DNA of 5,267 nucleotides, from assembly GCA_051009975.1 (NCBI GenBank), contig JBPCWA010000180.1, positions 1-5,267 on the forward strand, given 5' to 3'. The notes beneath the pieces were generated by a model. It ran no database searches, was not told where the DNA came from, and was given only the letters and a program-made list of their open reading frames with translations. Every line of letters begins with the position of its first letter. Within the stretch, counting starts at the first letter, position 1. The stretch comes from Tectiglobus sp051009975 (GTDB taxonomy: Bacteria > Pseudomonadota > Alphaproteobacteria > Rhizobiales > Hyphomicrobiaceae). The translations under genes and the position numbers were made by a program. Below, piece after piece: positions 5,167 to 5,267 of the stretch.

Positions 5167-5267
5167 ATGACACTCTCGATCAGTCGAGATAACCTTGCAG
5201 ACACCTATGCACACCTTCGCGCCTGCCTCCGCCTCCCCCCCCTCTTCTCCTTTTTTCCCTCCGCTTT
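5167..5267 (+). CDS. Possible start of an unrecognised gene (runs off the right edge)
   Basis: GAGG at 5157-5160 lies 6 bases before the ATG at 5167, a good ribosome binding site. The frame is open to the window end for 33 codons. It begins MTLSISRDNLADTYAHLRA and then turns into an odd run rich in Pro, Leu, Phe and Ser. I recognise no family. The first 19 residues look like ordinary protein. The later residues come from a pyrimidine-only stretch that may be bad sequence, so the real continuation may differ. A perfect six-pair hairpin (5174-5179 with 5184-5189, loop TCAG) lies just inside the frame and could influence initiation. Confidence 0.4.
   Translation, partial: MTLSISRDNLADTYAHLRACLRLPPLFSFFPSA
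5226..5267 (+). other. Pyrimidine-only tail at the window end
   Basis: Only two of these 42 bases are purines (G at 5231 and 5263), with an 8-base C run and a 6-base T run. Nothing else in the window looks like this. It may be low-quality sequence at a contig end rather than real genome content. Confidence 0.6.

Overview
The window looks like chromosomal DNA of an alphaproteobacterium, most likely of the order Hyphomicrobiales (Rhizobiales). The strongest pointer is the gene order CoA pyrophosphatase (Nudix) - small DUF6111-like membrane protein - CCA tRNA nucleotidyltransferase. An HvrA/H-NS-type nucleoid protein with a TGRGRKPRW core fits the same group. The assignment rests on remembered family features and was not tested by a database search.

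Left edge (1-268, minus strand): the first 36 codons of a PNPOx-like (FMN-binding split-barrel) protein run off the window. Directly upstream lies a broken short-chain dehydrogenase/reductase (SDR) gene. It keeps a strong ribosome binding site, a start codon and the Rossmann glycine motif, but has an in-frame TGA at codon 23 and loses its homology after about codon 48, roughly 14 bases before the PNPOx start. Positions 269-798 are gene-free. They hold two adjacent small hairpins, a direct repeat near the SDR start and a pair of 22-bp-spaced dyad repeats.

Centre: a minus-strand gene (799-2034) encodes an exported, very basic protein with lysozyme/lytic-transglycosylase-like signatures. It is divergent from a plus-strand three-gene operon (2309-4514): CoA pyrophosphatase, DUF6111-like membrane protein and cca. 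Both junctions in the operon are ATGA stop/start overlaps, so the three products are probably translationally coupled. The divergent intergenic region carries two neighbouring inverted repeats. No confident promoter was found in it.

Right part: a minus-strand H-NS/HvrA-like gene (4571-4954) converges on cca across about 56 bases with no strong terminator. Its Lys/Ser/Gly linker is encoded by a hexanucleotide tandem repeat. Upstream of it, on the plus strand, a partial reading frame with a good ribosome binding site starts at 5167 and leaves the window. It is preceded by an imperfect palindrome and three 9-bp direct repeats. The last 42 bases are almost pure pyrimidine and may be an artefact of a contig end.

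No mobile element, CRISPR array, rRNA or tRNA gene was seen. Most of the window is ordinary. The parts worth a second look are the SDR remnant fused to the PNPOx gene, the exported lysozyme-fold-like protein, the repeat-encoded H-NS linker and several dyad or repeat elements between genes.
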